A stretch of 64,000 nucleotides of DNA from Aquibacillus saliphilus (GTDB lineage Bacteria > Bacillota > Bacilli > Bacillales > Amphibacillaceae), in the NCBI RefSeq assembly GCF_020404745.1, contig NZ_JAIZAP010000001.1, positions 124,001 through 188,000 on the forward strand. The letters are read 5' to 3'. The translations under genes and the position numbers were made by a program. The notes under the pieces are model-generated. The model was not told the origin of the DNA. It saw only the letters and a program-made list of their open reading frames with translations, and did no database searches. The first letter of the stretch is position 1. Every line of letters starts with the position of its first letter. Below, in pieces: positions 17,665-26,710 of the stretch.

Positions 17665-18072
17665 TTGTCATAATTCTGAAGTTGCGCGACATATTCACTT
17701 TTTATCTATAAAAGTTTTCAGAACCGGTATTCACAAAACTAAAAGCTACCCAAAGACACTAGGAGCCTTTAACTCGAAAATTTCTTGAAGAAATAGGTTC
17801 AACGGAGCTAGACAAAGCTTGTTGGAATGATACTACTATCGAAAGCAAATTTACTTAGGTTGATTGACAACGAGGTGTGTATTTTTTTCGGAGGGCACTG
17901 AATCCTCTACGAATTGTATGAATGACACAGAGAGTAAAGGAATTATTAGATGATTATGACTTTTTTTATGTTTTCTTCATAAACAAGTCATAATTTAGTA
18001 GGACAACGTCATAGACTTAAAATGTCAAAGATTCGTAAAGCTCTATGGCGAAGTAGATCGGGAGGGGATCAT
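17665..18072. other. Gene-free interval upstream of spoIVA
   Basis: Contains no supported gene. On the minus strand near 17806-17828 the words TGTCTAGCTCC are a likely remnant of the intergenic repeat family. A SigE-type promoter is proposed at 17988-18017. Confidence 0.55.
17988..18017 (+). promoter_or_regulatory. Possible SigE promoter of spoIVA
   Basis: TCATAAT (17988-17994), a 15-nt spacer and CATAGACT (18010-18017), against SigE-type consensus with -10 CATACAAT. A start near 18024 would exclude the ATG at 18022 as translation start. Confidence 0.4.
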
Positions 18073-19551
18073 TTGGAAAGAGTTGATATTTTTAAGGATA
18101 TCTCGAAACGGACTAATGGAGATATTTATTTAGGTGTTGTTGGAGCAGTGCGTACTGGTAAATCAACTTTTATTAAGAAGTTTATGGAACTAGTGGTATT
18201 GCCGAATATTTCCGATGAAGGTGAAAGAGCTAGAGCACAGGATGAATTACCACAAAGTGCTGCTGGGAAAACGATAATGACAACAGAGCCGAAATTTGTT
18301 CCAAATCAGGCTGTATCGGTAAAAGTGGATGAAGGTCTCGATGTGAATGTTAGACTAGTTGATTGTGTAGGGTATGCAGTAAAAAGCGCTCAGGGATTTG
18401 AAGATGAGAATGGTCCAAGAATGATTAACACACCATGGTATGAAGAACCTATTCCATTTCATGATGCAGCAGAAATAGGAACAAGAAAAGTTATTCAAGA
18501 GCATTCTACGATGGGTGTTGTTGTAACTACTGATGGCTCAATTGGAGAAATACCTAGAGGCGACTATGTTGATTCTGAGGAAAGAGTAGTAGAAGAATTA
18601 AAAGAAGTTGGAAAACCATTTATTATGGTTGTTAACTCTGTACAACCTTATAACCAGGATACAGAGTTATTAAGGCAAGAGCTTTCCGAAAAATACGATA
18701 TTCCGGTATTGGCAATGAGTGTTGAAAGCATGAGCGATCATGATGTTTATAACGTATTACGTGAGGCTTTATATGAGTTCCCTGTACTTGAAGTTAATGT
18801 TAACCTTCCAAGTTGGGTTATGGTGCTTAGTGAAGATCACTGGCTAAGAGAAAATTACCAGTTAGCAATACAGGAAACAGTAAAAGATATTAAACGCCTT
18901 CGTGATGTTGATCGTGTTGTTGGTAACTTTGATGCTTATGATTATATAGAACATGCACAACTAGCCGGGATGGAAATGGGAGATGGTGTAGCTGAAATTG
19001 ATTTACGTGCACCTGACTACCTTTATGACCAAGTACTTAAAGAAATTGTAGGTGAAGAAATAAGAGGAAAAGATCATCTGTTAGAATTAATGCAAGATTT
19101 TGCTAATGCAAAAAGAGAGTATGATCAAGTTTCTGATGCATTAAAGATGGTTAAACAAACGGGTTATGGTATTGCTGCACCAACTTTGAAGGATATGATT
19201 TTAGATGAACCTGAGATAATACGCCAAGGATCAAGGTTTGGTGTCAGATTAAAAGCAGTAGCCCCATCAATCCATATGATTAAGGTTGAAGTCGAATCTG
19301 AATTTGCTCCTATAATTGGTACAGAAAAACAAAGTGAAGAACTAGTTCGCTATTTGATGCAAGATTTTGAGGAAGATCCACTGTCTATTTGGGAATCTGA
19401 TATTTTTGGCAGATCCTTAAGTTCGATTGTTCGTGAGGGGATACAGGCTAAGCTTTCATTAATGCCTGAAAATGCACGGTATAAATTAAAAGAAACACTT
19501 GAAAGAATAATAAATGAAGGATCTGGTGGTTTAATAGCAATAATCCTTTAA
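18073..19551 (+). CDS. spoIVA: Spore coat morphogenetic ATPase SpoIVA
   Basis: Forms the ATP-dependent basement layer of the coat on the outer forespore membrane. From TTG 18073 the product has 492 residues, exactly the B. subtilis length, starting (M)ERVDIFKDI. GGGAGGGGATC lies just before the TTG. The ATG at 18022 would add 17 unconserved residues. Visible: Walker A-like GAVRTGKST near residue 24, ARAQDELPQSAAGKTIMTTEP, and the highly conserved C-terminal block ending GSGGLIAIIL. Transcribed alone, with a terminator overlapping the stop. Confidence 0.97.
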   Translation: MERVDIFKDISKRTNGDIYLGVVGAVRTGKSTFIKKFMELVVLPNISDEGERARAQDELPQSAAGKTIMTTEPKFVPNQAVSVKVDEGLDVNVRLVDCVGYAVKSAQGFEDENGPRMINTPWYEEPIPFHDAAEIGTRKVIQEHSTMGVVVTTDGSIGEIPRGDYVDSEERVVEELKEVGKPFIMVVNSVQPYNQDTELLRQELSEKYDIPVLAMSVESMSDHDVYNVLREALYEFPVLEVNVNLPSWVMVLSEDHWLRENYQLAIQETVKDIKRLRDVDRVVGNFDAYDYIEHAQLAGMEMGDGVAEIDLRAPDYLYDQVLKEIVGEEIRGKDHLLELMQDFANAKREYDQVSDALKMVKQTGYGIAAPTLKDMILDEPEIIRQGSRFGVRLKAVAPSIHMIKVEVESEFAPIIGTEKQSEELVRYLMQDFEEDPLSIWESDIFGRSLSSIVREGIQAKLSLMPENARYKLKETLERIINEGSGGLIAIIL

Positions 19552-19578
19552 CGGCTTGTATTACAGGCCGTTTTTTCA
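19550..19578 (+). terminator. Intrinsic terminator of spoIVA
   Basis: AACGGCTTGT (19550-19559) pairs with ACAGGCCGTT (19563-19572) with one G-T pair, then TTTTT. The stem starts at the last base of the stop codon. Repeat copy B begins right after it. Confidence 0.85.
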
Positions 19579-19580
19579 TT

Positions 19581-19760
19581 GTCTTGGAAACTATAAATTG
19601 GACTGCTTTGTGGATAATTAATTACTAAGTTAGCCACGTCTAGCTCCAGCGCCTACTTCCTCGAGGTCTTAAGTCAATTCTCTTTGCCTGCAAAGAACTC
19701 ATTCGTCGATGCTTGTCTTAAGCTTGTCGGAGGTGAGCAAGGCGCCCTGCGCTTTTGTTC
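19581..19760 (+). repeat. Terminator-flanking structured repeat, copy B
   Basis: Begins GTCTTGGAAACTATAAATTGG, then the common core TAATTAATTACTAAG..TTAGCCACG, TCTAGCTCCAGCGCC and a long stem: CTCGAGGTCTTAAG pairs imperfectly with CTTAAGCTTGTCGGAG (about 19670-19731). GGCGCC near 19741 pairs back with GCGCC near 19650, and GCTTTTG closes the unit. No coding potential. Confidence 0.85.
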
Positions 19761-19820
19761 TTCAATAAAAGTAAAATTGGCGCAATTCACTAGTAACAAG
19801 TTATGAAATGAACATCAACC

Positions 19821-19869
19821 TTAAAAAGACGTTAAGAAAACCCATCAGGTTTTTTAAACGTCTTTTTAA
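19821..19869. terminator. Orphan hairpin, possible bidirectional terminator
   Basis: Outer stem TTAAAAAGACGTT (19821-19833) with AACGTCTTTTTAA (19857-19869) and inner stem AAAACC/GGTTTT (19837-19842, 19848-19853). It is symmetrical and A/T-flanked, so it could act in both directions. No gene ends here. Confidence 0.6.
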
Positions 19870-19875
19870 CTATTT

Positions 19876-19916
19876 CCTGAAAACTATAAAATTATTTTTC
19901 AGTTATAGTTTCTAGG
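19876..19916. repeat. Inverted pair of repeat left ends
   Basis: CCTGAAAACTATAA and TTATAGTTTCTAGG face each other. Both resemble the first bases of copies B and C (GTCTTGGAAACTATAA, GTCTAGGAAATTATAA). They follow directly after the hairpin at 19821-19869, as the other copies follow terminators. Confidence 0.55.
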
Positions 19917-20235
19917 CAAGGTTAGGTCGAGGTAGCTCCAACGCGATAACATCAAGTGAAATAACTTCGAAGTGGTTTAGCAACGAGTATTCTAAATTTG
20001 CAGCTACCTGCTAAGAGGTTCAAAGAGTAACTATTTAACATAGAAAAAAGCGCCATGGCGGGCTTTCGATTTATTATCTAGTGTGATCAGTTCCCAAATT
20101 TTCGCTTTCATTCTTATAAGTGGAGTTATTGATCTAGTGATAATTTGACGAAAGAGTTGATAAACCCTTGTATATCAGGTGGTCGAACATCTTGCATAAG
20201 ATTTCCAACTATGTTACGATTCATTTAAATTAAGC

Positions 20236-20307
20236 CGAGTTTTCATAGGACGAAACAACAAAATAAACAAAATTTGCTCTTTTTTGTTGAAATTCCACGA
20301 AAACTCG
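20236..20307. repeat. Long imperfect inverted repeat at the hbs promoter
   Basis: Outer arms CGAGTTTTC (20236-20244) and GAAAACTCG (20299-20307), with inner arms CAACAAAA and TTTTGTTG (right arm at 20282-20289). The right arm contains the predicted -35 box of hbs. Confidence 0.65.
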
Positions 20308-20315
20308 TTTAATAT
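20287..20315 (+). promoter_or_regulatory. Predicted SigA promoter of hbs
   Basis: TTGAAA (20287-20292), a 17-nt spacer and TAATAT (20310-20315). It implies a leader of about 115 nt before the hbs start. Confidence 0.5.
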
Positions 20316-20438
20316 AAGCTTTGTCATCATTTAATTGGTGGTAAATTGTATAAAATCTAGAATATTTGTGAACAAATGGAATTAAATACATTTTGTTCGA
20401 AAGTACTGGATATATGAATTTGGGAGGAGGTGAATGTC

Positions 20439-20711
20439 ATGAACAAAACAGACCTAATTAATGCAGTTGCAGAAAAAAGCGAGCTATCAAAAAAAGATGC
20501 AACAAAAGCTGTAGACGCAGTTTTTGAATCTATCATGGATTCACTTAAAGACGGAGAAAAAGTCCAATTAATTGGTTTTGGAAACTTCGAGGTACGTGAA
20601 CGTGCTGCACGTAAAGGACGTAATCCTCAAACAGGTGATGAAATTGATATCCCTGCAAGCAAGGTTCCAGCTTTCAAACCAGGTAAAGCCCTTAAAGATA
20701 TTGTAAAATAA
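20439..20711 (+). CDS. hbs: DNA-binding protein HU (HBsu)
   Basis: Abundant histone-like protein that bends and compacts DNA. From ATG 20439 the product is 90 residues, [14 protein letters not shown]..., the canonical HU length. The GTG at 20430 overlaps the ribosome site GGAGGAGG and is rejected. The DNA-binding arm with [21 protein letters not shown] and the minor-groove proline region [13 protein letters not shown] are intact. Monocistronic, with a strong terminator and a long leader. Confidence 0.98.
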   Translation: MNKTDLINAVAEKSELSKKDATKAVDAVFESIMDSLKDGEKVQLIGFGNFEVRERAARKGRNPQTGDEIDIPASKVPAFKPGKALKDIVK

Positions 20712-20727
20712 TAATTTACATATGGGC

Positions 20728-20760
20728 AGAAAAAGGGTGCATTTGCACCCTTTTTCTTTT
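20728..20760 (+). terminator. Intrinsic terminator of hbs
   Basis: AGAAAAAGGGTGC (20728-20740) with GCACCCTTTTTCT (20745-20757). Perfect 13-bp stem with a 4-nt loop and a T-rich tail. Confidence 0.92.
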
Positions 20761-20790
20761 TGGGGAAAATCGGGACTTATCTTTCTTACG

Positions 20791-20819
20791 TTGACATACA
20801 TAGCTATATAAGAGAATAT
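20791..20819 (+). promoter_or_regulatory. Possible SigA promoter of mtrB
   Basis: Perfect TTGACA (20791-20796) and, 17 nt later, a weak -10 GAATAT (20814-20819). Confidence 0.4.
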
Positions 20820-20847
20820 TAAATAAATAGTGAATGGAGGATAAAAG

Positions 20848-21078
20848 ATGAGCGATACTAATAATCCTAGAGACTATGTTGTAATTAAAGCTTTAGAAGA
20901 TGGTGTTCAAGTAATTGGCTTAACTCGAGGAACTGATACTAGATTTCATCATTCAGAGAAACTGGATAAAGGTGAAATTATGGTTGCACAATTTACGGAG
21001 CATACTTCTGCAGTTAAGTTAAGAGGGAAGGCTATCATGCAAACAAGTTATGGTGAAATCCGAAATGATGACCAATAA
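20848..21078 (+). CDS. mtrB: Tryptophan RNA-binding attenuation protein TRAP
   Basis: Forms an 11-subunit ring that, with bound tryptophan, wraps RNA carrying GAG/UAG triplets and represses trp genes. The 76 residues are close to B. subtilis [23 protein letters not shown] and [16 protein letters not shown] contain the tryptophan pocket and the RNA-contacting Lys/Lys/Arg residues. TGGAGGATAAAAG precedes the ATG. In B. subtilis mtrA (folE) lies directly upstream in the same operon; here hbs is the neighbour and mtrA is missing. No trp gene occurs in the window. Confidence 0.95.
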   Translation: MSDTNNPRDYVVIKALEDGVQVIGLTRGTDTRFHHSEKLDKGEIMVAQFTEHTSAVKLRGKAIMQTSYGEIRNDDQ

Positions 21079-21122
21079 GTTACTATACATAATCGGGAAA
21101 AACGGCGAAAACCACAAAATTA

Positions 21123-21131
21123 TGTTATAAT
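21123..21131 (+). promoter_or_regulatory. Extended -10 promoter of hepS-menG-hepT
   Basis: TG-T-TATAAT at 21123-21131 with no recognisable -35. It lies about 40 nt before the hepS start. Confidence 0.45.
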
Positions 21132-21171
21132 AATTTTTGGTTATAGAGGAATACGAAAGAGAAGGGCTTAG

Positions 21172-21981
21172 GTGATTAACTTGAATACCCCTGATTTAAC
21201 GGTAAATGAATTAAAAATAGCTATCGAAAAACAACTAAATCATTCTTACCTGGAGAAGTTTATCCAAAAACCCGTTATTGATGAAGACAAATTGCTTATA
21301 CTATCCTCTCTCTTACAAAATACAACTTTCTCTGAACATAAAAAGAAAAATTATATTGTAACTACTATGCTTGTCCAAATAGCTTTAGATACTCATGATT
21401 TAGTAACAGAGACTGCAGATAAAGATGAGTCAGATTTAAGTAGAAAAACACGCCAACTAACGGTACTAGCTGGTGATTACTATAGCGGACTTTATTATTA
21501 TATATTATCGGAATTAAGTGATATTCCAATGATTCACACACTAGCTTCGGCTATTAAAGAGATAAATGAGCTAAAAATGTCAATTTACTATAAAGAGTTT
21601 AATTCTGTGCAGGATTTGATGGACTCATTAAAAAAACTAGAATCCTTATTAATACAACGCGTTGCAGAACATATACAAAGAACTTCTATTCTTGAACTTA
21701 CTGGTGATTGGTTGTTAATGAGAAAGTTGATTCGCGAAAAAAAGACCTTCCTTAATAAAGGTAGATCCCCTGTTTTTGATTTGTTGACCGAAGGATTAGC
21801 GTATAATGTTAACGGTAATCAAATAGTTTATACGGTTGAAGACACAATTCAAAAGCATGTATCTCATGTAGAAGATGCGATTAGTCATTTACCTGTCCAA
21901 TTCCATTCACTTAAATTATATGCAAATGCCATCCTTGATGACAACTTAGGTAAAAACACAATAGTAGTGGAAGAAGGTTAA
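21172..21981 (+). CDS. hepS: Heptaprenyl diphosphate synthase component I
   Basis: Small, non-catalytic-motif subunit that with HepT makes the C35 side chain of menaquinone-7. The 269-residue product matches HepS/GerCA by length and by the block [27 protein letters not shown] 21172 has GAAGGG 5 nt upstream; TTG 21181 behind AGGTGAT is an equally possible start and would shorten the protein by three residues. First gene of the menaquinone operon; menG follows after 4 nt. Confidence 0.88.
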   Translation: MINLNTPDLTVNELKIAIEKQLNHSYLEKFIQKPVIDEDKLLILSSLLQNTTFSEHKKKNYIVTTMLVQIALDTHDLVTETADKDESDLSRKTRQLTVLAGDYYSGLYYYILSELSDIPMIHTLASAIKEINELKMSIYYKEFNSVQDLMDSLKKLESLLIQRVAEHIQRTSILELTGDWLLMRKLIREKKTFLNKGRSPVFDLLTEGLAYNVNGNQIVYTVEDTIQKHVSHVEDAISHLPVQFHSLKLYANAILDDNLGKNTIVVEEG

Positions 21982-21985
21982 AAAT

Positions 21986-22696
21986 ATGGAGCAGAATTCT
22001 AAAGAGGAGCGAGTACATCACGTATTCGAAAAAATCTATGATAGATATGATTTTATGAATTCAGTTATATCTTTTCAAAGACACCGGGCATGGCGAAAAG
22101 ATGTAATGAAACGTATGGATGTACCAACTGGTTCTAAAACATTAGATGTTTGTTGTGGTACTGGTGATTGGTCAATTTCACTGGCTCACGTTGTCGGACA
22201 GACTGGTAGGGTTGTCGGGTTGGATTTTAGTCAAAATATGCTTTCTATCGGTAAACAAAAACAAGAAGAGCTAGATTTAAATCAATTGAAATTTGTACAT
22301 GGTAATGCGATGGAGCTACCTTTTGAGGATAATTCTTTTGACTATGCCACGATTGGTTTTGGTCTTAGAAATGTCCCTGATTATGTTCAAGTGCTCCAAG
22401 AGATGAAACGTGTTGTGAAACCAGGTGGTAAAGTAGTTTGTCTTGAAACGTCACAACCGACAATGATTGGATTTAGACAGCTATATTATTTTTATTTTAA
22501 GTTTATTATGCCTTTATTTGGAAGAGTTTTGGCTAAAAGTTATCAAGAGTACGCCTGGTTACACGAATCGGCAAAAGATTTTCCGGGAAAAAAAGAACTC
22601 AAAGAAATGTTTGAAGAAGTTGGACTTAACAATATAGTCATCAAAAGCTATACTGGTGGTGTAGCAGCAATGCATATGGGCGAAAAGCCTCTTTAA
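21986..22696 (+). CDS. menG: Demethylmenaquinone methyltransferase
   Basis: SAM-dependent methylation of demethylmenaquinone, the last step of menaquinone synthesis (called menH or gerCB in older Bacillus literature; UbiE family). The 236 residues contain the SAM loop VCCGTGDWS near residue 53, [25 protein letters not shown] and the C-terminal [14 protein letters not shown], all diagnostic of UbiE/MenG. Located between the two heptaprenyl synthase subunits, as in Bacillus. Confidence 0.96.
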   Translation: MEQNSKEERVHHVFEKIYDRYDFMNSVISFQRHRAWRKDVMKRMDVPTGSKTLDVCCGTGDWSISLAHVVGQTGRVVGLDFSQNMLSIGKQKQEELDLNQLKFVHGNAMELPFEDNSFDYATIGFGLRNVPDYVQVLQEMKRVVKPGGKVVCLETSQPTMIGFRQLYYFYFKFIMPLFGRVLAKSYQEYAWLHESAKDFPGKKELKEMFEEVGLNNIVIKSYTGGVAAMHMGEKPL

Positions 22697-22720
22697 AATC
22701 ATAAATTAAAGGTGAACCAA

Positions 22721-23692
22721 ATGAAACTAGCAATGACCTATTCTTACTTAAAAAATGACCTCGATAAAATTGAGGAGGCATTGAATCAAACGATACATGC
22801 AAAGCACCCAGTTTTGCGGGAAGCTTCTATACAATTATTAAATGCTGGTGGAAAAAGGCTTCGTCCAGTTTTTGCCTTGTTATCCGGTATGTTTGGTGAT
22901 TATAATATAGATCGAATTAAGACAGTAGCTGTTTCTCTAGAGCTAATTCACATGGCCTCTTTAGTTCACGACGATGTTATCGATGAATCTGAATTACGAC
23001 GTGGTGAACCTACTGTAAAAGCTAAGTGGGATAATCGAATAGCTATGTACACGGGGGATTACATATTTGCAAGATCCCTAGAATATCTAACTTCTTTAGA
23101 AAATCCACGTGCGCATAAAATATTAGCTGAAACAATGGTGGAGTTAACTATCGGTGAAATGGAGCAAATAAAAGACAAATATGATTTAAATCAGAATGTA
23201 AGAAATTACCTTAGAAGAATTAGAAGAAAAACTGCTTTGCTCATTTCTTCAAGTTGTCAATTAGGGGCAATTGCTGCAAATGTTCCTTTGAAACAAGAGA
23301 AAGCACTTTATCGATATGGCTATTACATTGGGATGTCGTATCAAATTATTGATGATATTCTTGATTTCACTTCTAGTGAGGCGCAATTAGGTAAGCCTGC
23401 GGGAAGCGATTTGTTGCAAGGTAATTTGACATTACCGGTATTGTACGCGATGAGTGATAATCAGTTTAAAAATCAAATCGAAAGTTTTTTTAACGATCCT
23501 TCTTCTCTAACTCAAGAAGCTATTCAACCACTTTTGCAGCAGATAAAAGGTTCAGATGCAATCAATCAGTCTTTTAAATTAAGTAATAAATACTTAGAAA
23601 AAGCGTATGAATCTCTAAATGAATTACCGAATATTAAGTCAAAGCATACTTTAAAAGATATCGCTACATACATTGGTAAAAGAAAATCATAA
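22721..23692 (+). CDS. hepT: Heptaprenyl diphosphate synthase component II
   Basis: Catalytic polyprenyl synthase subunit. The two aspartate-rich motifs are present, HDDVIDESELRRG near residue 82 and IIDDILD near 209, with GGKRLRP near 44. From ATG 22721 the product is 323 residues; AAAGGTGA (22707-22714) is its ribosome site, so GTG 22712, which lies inside that site, is not used. C-terminal YIGKRKS matches the YIGKRKF of B. subtilis HepT. Last gene of the operon. Confidence 0.95.
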   Translation: MKLAMTYSYLKNDLDKIEEALNQTIHAKHPVLREASIQLLNAGGKRLRPVFALLSGMFGDYNIDRIKTVAVSLELIHMASLVHDDVIDESELRRGEPTVKAKWDNRIAMYTGDYIFARSLEYLTSLENPRAHKILAETMVELTIGEMEQIKDKYDLNQNVRNYLRRIRRKTALLISSSCQLGAIAANVPLKQEKALYRYGYYIGMSYQIIDDILDFTSSEAQLGKPAGSDLLQGNLTLPVLYAMSDNQFKNQIESFFNDPSSLTQEAIQPLLQQIKGSDAINQSFKLSNKYLEKAYESLNELPNIKSKHTLKDIATYIGKRKS

Positions 23693-23840
23693 TTAATTGT
23701 CTTTAGAGGTTTTTTTTGGTAAAGTTTAAAAAGGTTCTATTTATTAGCGCTTACATAAGATTAGTTGAGCCTCAAATTTAAATCGGGGTTCACAGTTGGT
23801 GTTAGTCAATAATAACTATACATAGCTAAAGAGGTGGAGT

Positions 23841-24287
23841 ATGGAAAAGACTTTTTTAATGATTAAACCGGACGGGGTACAAAGAGGATTAATAGGAGAA
23901 GTGGTTACACGCTTTGAAAAGAAAGGGTACAAACTAGCAGGAGCCAAACTAATGACTATTACGAACGATTTAGCATCTGAACATTATGGTGAGCATAAGG
24001 GTAAACCTTTCTATGATAATCTTGTTGCTTTTATTACCTCTGGTCCTGTATTTGCAATGGTATGGGAAGGGGATAACGTGATAGCTACAGCTCGTCAAAT
24101 GATGGGTAAAACGAACCCTCAAGAGGCATCGACAAGTACAATTAGAGGTGACTTTGGTGTCACGGTGGGCAAAAATATAATTCACGGTTCCGATTCTCCA
24201 GAGAGTGCTGAACGAGAAATAGGGTTATTTTTTAATCGTTCCGAGTTAATCGAATATCAAAAAGATAGCGATAAATGGACATATTAA
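23841..24287 (+). CDS. ndk: Nucleoside diphosphate kinase
   Basis: Transfers the terminal phosphate from ATP to other nucleoside diphosphates through a phosphohistidine. The 148 residues start [16 protein letters not shown]; the active-site histidine is in [13 protein letters not shown] near residue 115. AAAGAGGTGG is the ribosome site. It follows the menaquinone genes as in B. subtilis and has its own terminator. Confidence 0.97.
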   Translation: MEKTFLMIKPDGVQRGLIGEVVTRFEKKGYKLAGAKLMTITNDLASEHYGEHKGKPFYDNLVAFITSGPVFAMVWEGDNVIATARQMMGKTNPQEASTSTIRGDFGVTVGKNIIHGSDSPESAEREIGLFFNRSELIEYQKDSDKWTY

Positions 24288-24304
24288 TACTACGGTTTTT
24301 CTTT

Positions 24305-24331
24305 CCTCGTCTAATTCAGACGAGGTTTTTT
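24305..24331 (+). terminator. Intrinsic terminator of ndk
   Basis: CCTCGTCT (24305-24312) with AGACGAGG (24318-24325), a 5-nt loop and TTTTTT. Confidence 0.92.
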
Positions 24332-24336
24332 AAATT

Positions 24337-24511
24337 GTCTAGGAAATTATAAAATGGACTGTTGTGGATTATTAATTACTAAGTTAGCCATGTCCGGCTT
24401 CGGCGCCTATCCCCTCGAAGTCTTAAGAAAAGTCTCTATGACTGCAAAAAAACTAAGGCGCCGAGGCTTTTCTTAAGTTTGTCGGGGGAGCAAGCGCCTG
24501 GGCTTTTGTTT
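24337..24511 (+). repeat. Terminator-flanking structured repeat, copy C
   Basis: Starts GTCTAGGAAATTATAAAATGG six bases after the ndk terminator, with the same TTAATTACTAAG..TTAGCCA core. A long stem joins TCCCCTCGAAGTCTTAAG (24410-24427) to CTTAAGTTTGTCGGGGGA (about 24472-24489). GGCGCC on the left faces AGCGCC on the right, and GGCTTTTG closes the unit. Confidence 0.85.
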
Positions 24512-24538
24512 TTTAACACATATGTTTTCCTAGGAAAC

Positions 24539-24567
24539 TTGCACTTTTATTTATTATAATAAATAAT
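24539..24567 (+). promoter_or_regulatory. Predicted SigA promoter of cheR
   Basis: TTGCAC (24539-24544), a 17-nt spacer and AATAAT (24562-24567). Leader about 40 nt. Confidence 0.5.
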
Positions 24568-24614
24568 ATCTATAAGTATATAAATACAAAGAGATAGTTA
24601 AGGGGAATAGAAAC

Positions 24615-25385
24615 ATGAGCGACTATCAAAAATTTTCTGCGTTGATAAAAGGAAAAACTGGTATAGATTTATCGTTATATAAAGAAATGCAAATGAAGAG
24701 AAGGCTAACCTCTCTCTATGAAAAAAGAGGTTTTACTAGTTTTGATTCGTATTTTCATGGACTATCGTCAAATAAAGAATTTTTAGAGGAATTTCTAGAT
24801 AGAGTAACAATTAATGTTTCTGAGTTTTATAGAAACTATAGTCGTTGGGCTACCCTTGAACAAAAAGTATTACCTATGTTATTAACTAATAAAAAGAAAC
24901 TTAGAATTTGGAGTGCTGCATGTTCTACAGGAGAAGAACCCTATACAATTGCTATGATATTAAGCAAATATGTAGATTTGAGTTCAATAGAGATATTGGC
25001 AACTGATCTGGATGAAAAAGTACTTGAACGTGCGAGAACGGGAGTATATCCAGAACGTGCTTTACAAGAGGTGCCTATCACTATAAAAAATAAATATTTT
25101 CAACAAGAAGGAACCTTTTATAAAGTAGATGATAGAATTAAAAAATGTGTTACGTTCAAAAAACACAATTTGTTGTCAGATACATATACAACTAGTTTTG
25201 ATTTAATTGTTTGTAGAAATGTACTAATATACTTTACCGAAGAAGCTAAAGCTATGGTTTATGATAAATTCAGCAACTCGTTGGTATCTGGAGGAGTGTT
25301 CTTTGTTGGTAGTACTGAACAAATATTTAGTCCCGATCGATACGGATTAAGTGTGTATGATACATTTTTTTATACCAAAAATTAG
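24615..25385 (+). CDS. cheR: Chemotaxis protein methyltransferase CheR
   Basis: Methylates glutamates of chemoreceptors using SAM. The 256 residues show the N-terminal helical CheR domain (about 1-75) and the methyltransferase domain with IWSAACSTGEEPYTIAM near residue 99, EILATDLDEKVL and FDLIVCRNVLIYF near residue 197. Position between ndk and the aromatic genes matches B. subtilis. TAAGGGGAATAG is the ribosome site. Confidence 0.95.
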   Translation: MSDYQKFSALIKGKTGIDLSLYKEMQMKRRLTSLYEKRGFTSFDSYFHGLSSNKEFLEEFLDRVTINVSEFYRNYSRWATLEQKVLPMLLTNKKKLRIWSAACSTGEEPYTIAMILSKYVDLSSIEILATDLDEKVLERARTGVYPERALQEVPITIKNKYFQQEGTFYKVDDRIKKCVTFKKHNLLSDTYTTSFDLIVCRNVLIYFTEEAKAMVYDKFSNSLVSGGVFFVGSTEQIFSPDRYGLSVYDTFFYTKN

Positions 25386-25543
25386 TTTTATATATCTGAT
25401 TTTTCAGTATAAATTCTTTAATTGAATAGGTCCTTTATTAATCTATATTTTCTAAAAAATCTAAAAATGTATCATTTAAATGAACACAAGATAAATAAGG
25501 TATGATATAGTAGTACAAAATTAAAATAAATGGAGGTAACTAC

Positions 25544-26710
25544 ATGCGCTACTTAACTGCAGGAGAATCACATGGTAAACAATTAACTACAATAGTAGAA
25601 GGTATTCCTTCTTTAATGCCTCTAACTAAAGAAAATATAAATAGTTCATTGCTAAGAAGACAAAAAGGCCACGGTCGTGGGAAACGAATGCAAATTGAAA
25701 AAGATTTGGTTGATATTGCTGGTGGTGTACGTCATGGTTATACACTAGGCTCACCAATAGCCATGGTAATACATAATGATGATTTCAAACATTGGGAAGA
25801 TATTATGGGAGATGACCCTATTTCTGATGATCAGGATATAAGAAGAAGGGTGACTAGACCTCGTCCAGGTCATGCTGATTTGAATGGTGCAATTAAATAT
25901 GGCCACCGTGACATGCGTAATATTTTAGAGCGATCATCTGCACGAGAAACGGCGGCACGAGTAGCAGCTGGAGCTGTAGCTAAGACACTTCTAGCTGAGT
26001 TAGATATCAATATAGTAGGGTATGTAAGAGAAATAGCAGGAATTAAAGCTGAAGAATATCCAGATATGGGTATCTCAGATAGAATTAAAGTATCAGAAGA
26101 ATCGCCAGTTCGTACTCTAGATTCTGAAGCCGGACAACAAATGATGGACGCTATCGATCAAGCAAAAAAAGACGGTGACTCCATTGGTGGGGTTTGTGAA
26201 GTATATATCGAAGGCATGCCAGCAGGAGTTGGATCTTATGTCCATTATGACCGTAAATTAGATGGTAGGATTGCCGGTGCCGTATCGAGTATAAATGCTT
26301 TTAAGGGTGTTGAATTTGGGATTGGCTTTGAAGCTGCTAGAAAAAATGGTAGTCAAGTACATGATGAGATCGCTTGGGATGATGACCGTGGTTATTATAG
26401 AAAAACGAACCGTTTAGGTGGTTTCGAAGGTGGAATGACTACGGGAATGCCTGTTGTTGTTAAAGGTGTTATGAAACCTATCCCAACACTTTATAAACCA
26501 TTGCAAAGTGTTGATATTGAATCGAAGGAGCCATTTAATGCTAGTATAGAAAGATCTGATTCATGCGCTGTACCAGCTGCTGCTGTTGTGATGGAGCACG
26601 TTGTAGCTTTTGAATTAGCAAAAGCATTACTAGAACAGTTTCCGCACGATCAATTTCCTAAGTTGAAAAAGGCTATTGATGAGTACCGAGAAGAAATTAG
26701 GTGTTTTTAA
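25544..26710 (+). CDS. aroC: Chorismate synthase
   Basis: Converts EPSP to chorismate with reduced flavin; called aroF in B. subtilis. The 388 residues begin [15 protein letters not shown] and contain the signatures [19 protein letters not shown] and [15 protein letters not shown], plus DSCAVPAA near the C-terminus. Heads the aromatic supraoperon. The TAA stop overlaps the aroB ATG by one base. TATGAT at 25501-25506 may be the -10 box, but no -35 is clear. Confidence 0.97.
   Translation: MRYLTAGESHGKQLTTIVEGIPSLMPLTKENINSSLLRRQKGHGRGKRMQIEKDLVDIAGGVRHGYTLGSPIAMVIHNDDFKHWEDIMGDDPISDDQDIRRRVTRPRPGHADLNGAIKYGHRDMRNILERSSARETAARVAAGAVAKTLLAELDINIVGYVREIAGIKAEEYPDMGISDRIKVSEESPVRTLDSEAGQQMMDAIDQAKKDGDSIGGVCEVYIEGMPAGVGSYVHYDRKLDGRIAGAVSSINAFKGVEFGIGFEAARKNGSQVHDEIAWDDDRGYYRKTNRLGGFEGGMTTGMPVVVKGVMKPIPTLYKPLQSVDIESKEPFNASIERSDSCAVPAAAVVMEHVVAFELAKALLEQFPHDQFPKLKKAIDEYREEIRCF

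Larger units (their letters stand above)
19761..20235. other. Gene-free interval with hairpin and degenerate repeat pieces
   Basis: A nested hairpin (19821-19869) is followed by two inverted copies of the repeat's left end (19876-19916). Degenerate repeat-like sequence follows (GGTAGCTCCAACGCG near 19935, AGGTAGCT/AGCTACCT arms, and CGCCATGGCG near 20052). No reading frame was supported on either strand. Confidence 0.55.

Noticed and set aside
17534-17788. 84-codon plus-strand frame starting inside yphF
   Set aside because: It overlaps the end of yphF and runs through that gene's terminator; composition is not protein-like.
19581-19760. Intergenic repeat read as an insertion sequence
   Set aside because: No transposase frame and no terminal inverted repeats with target duplication; it looks like a structured RNA/DNA repeat.
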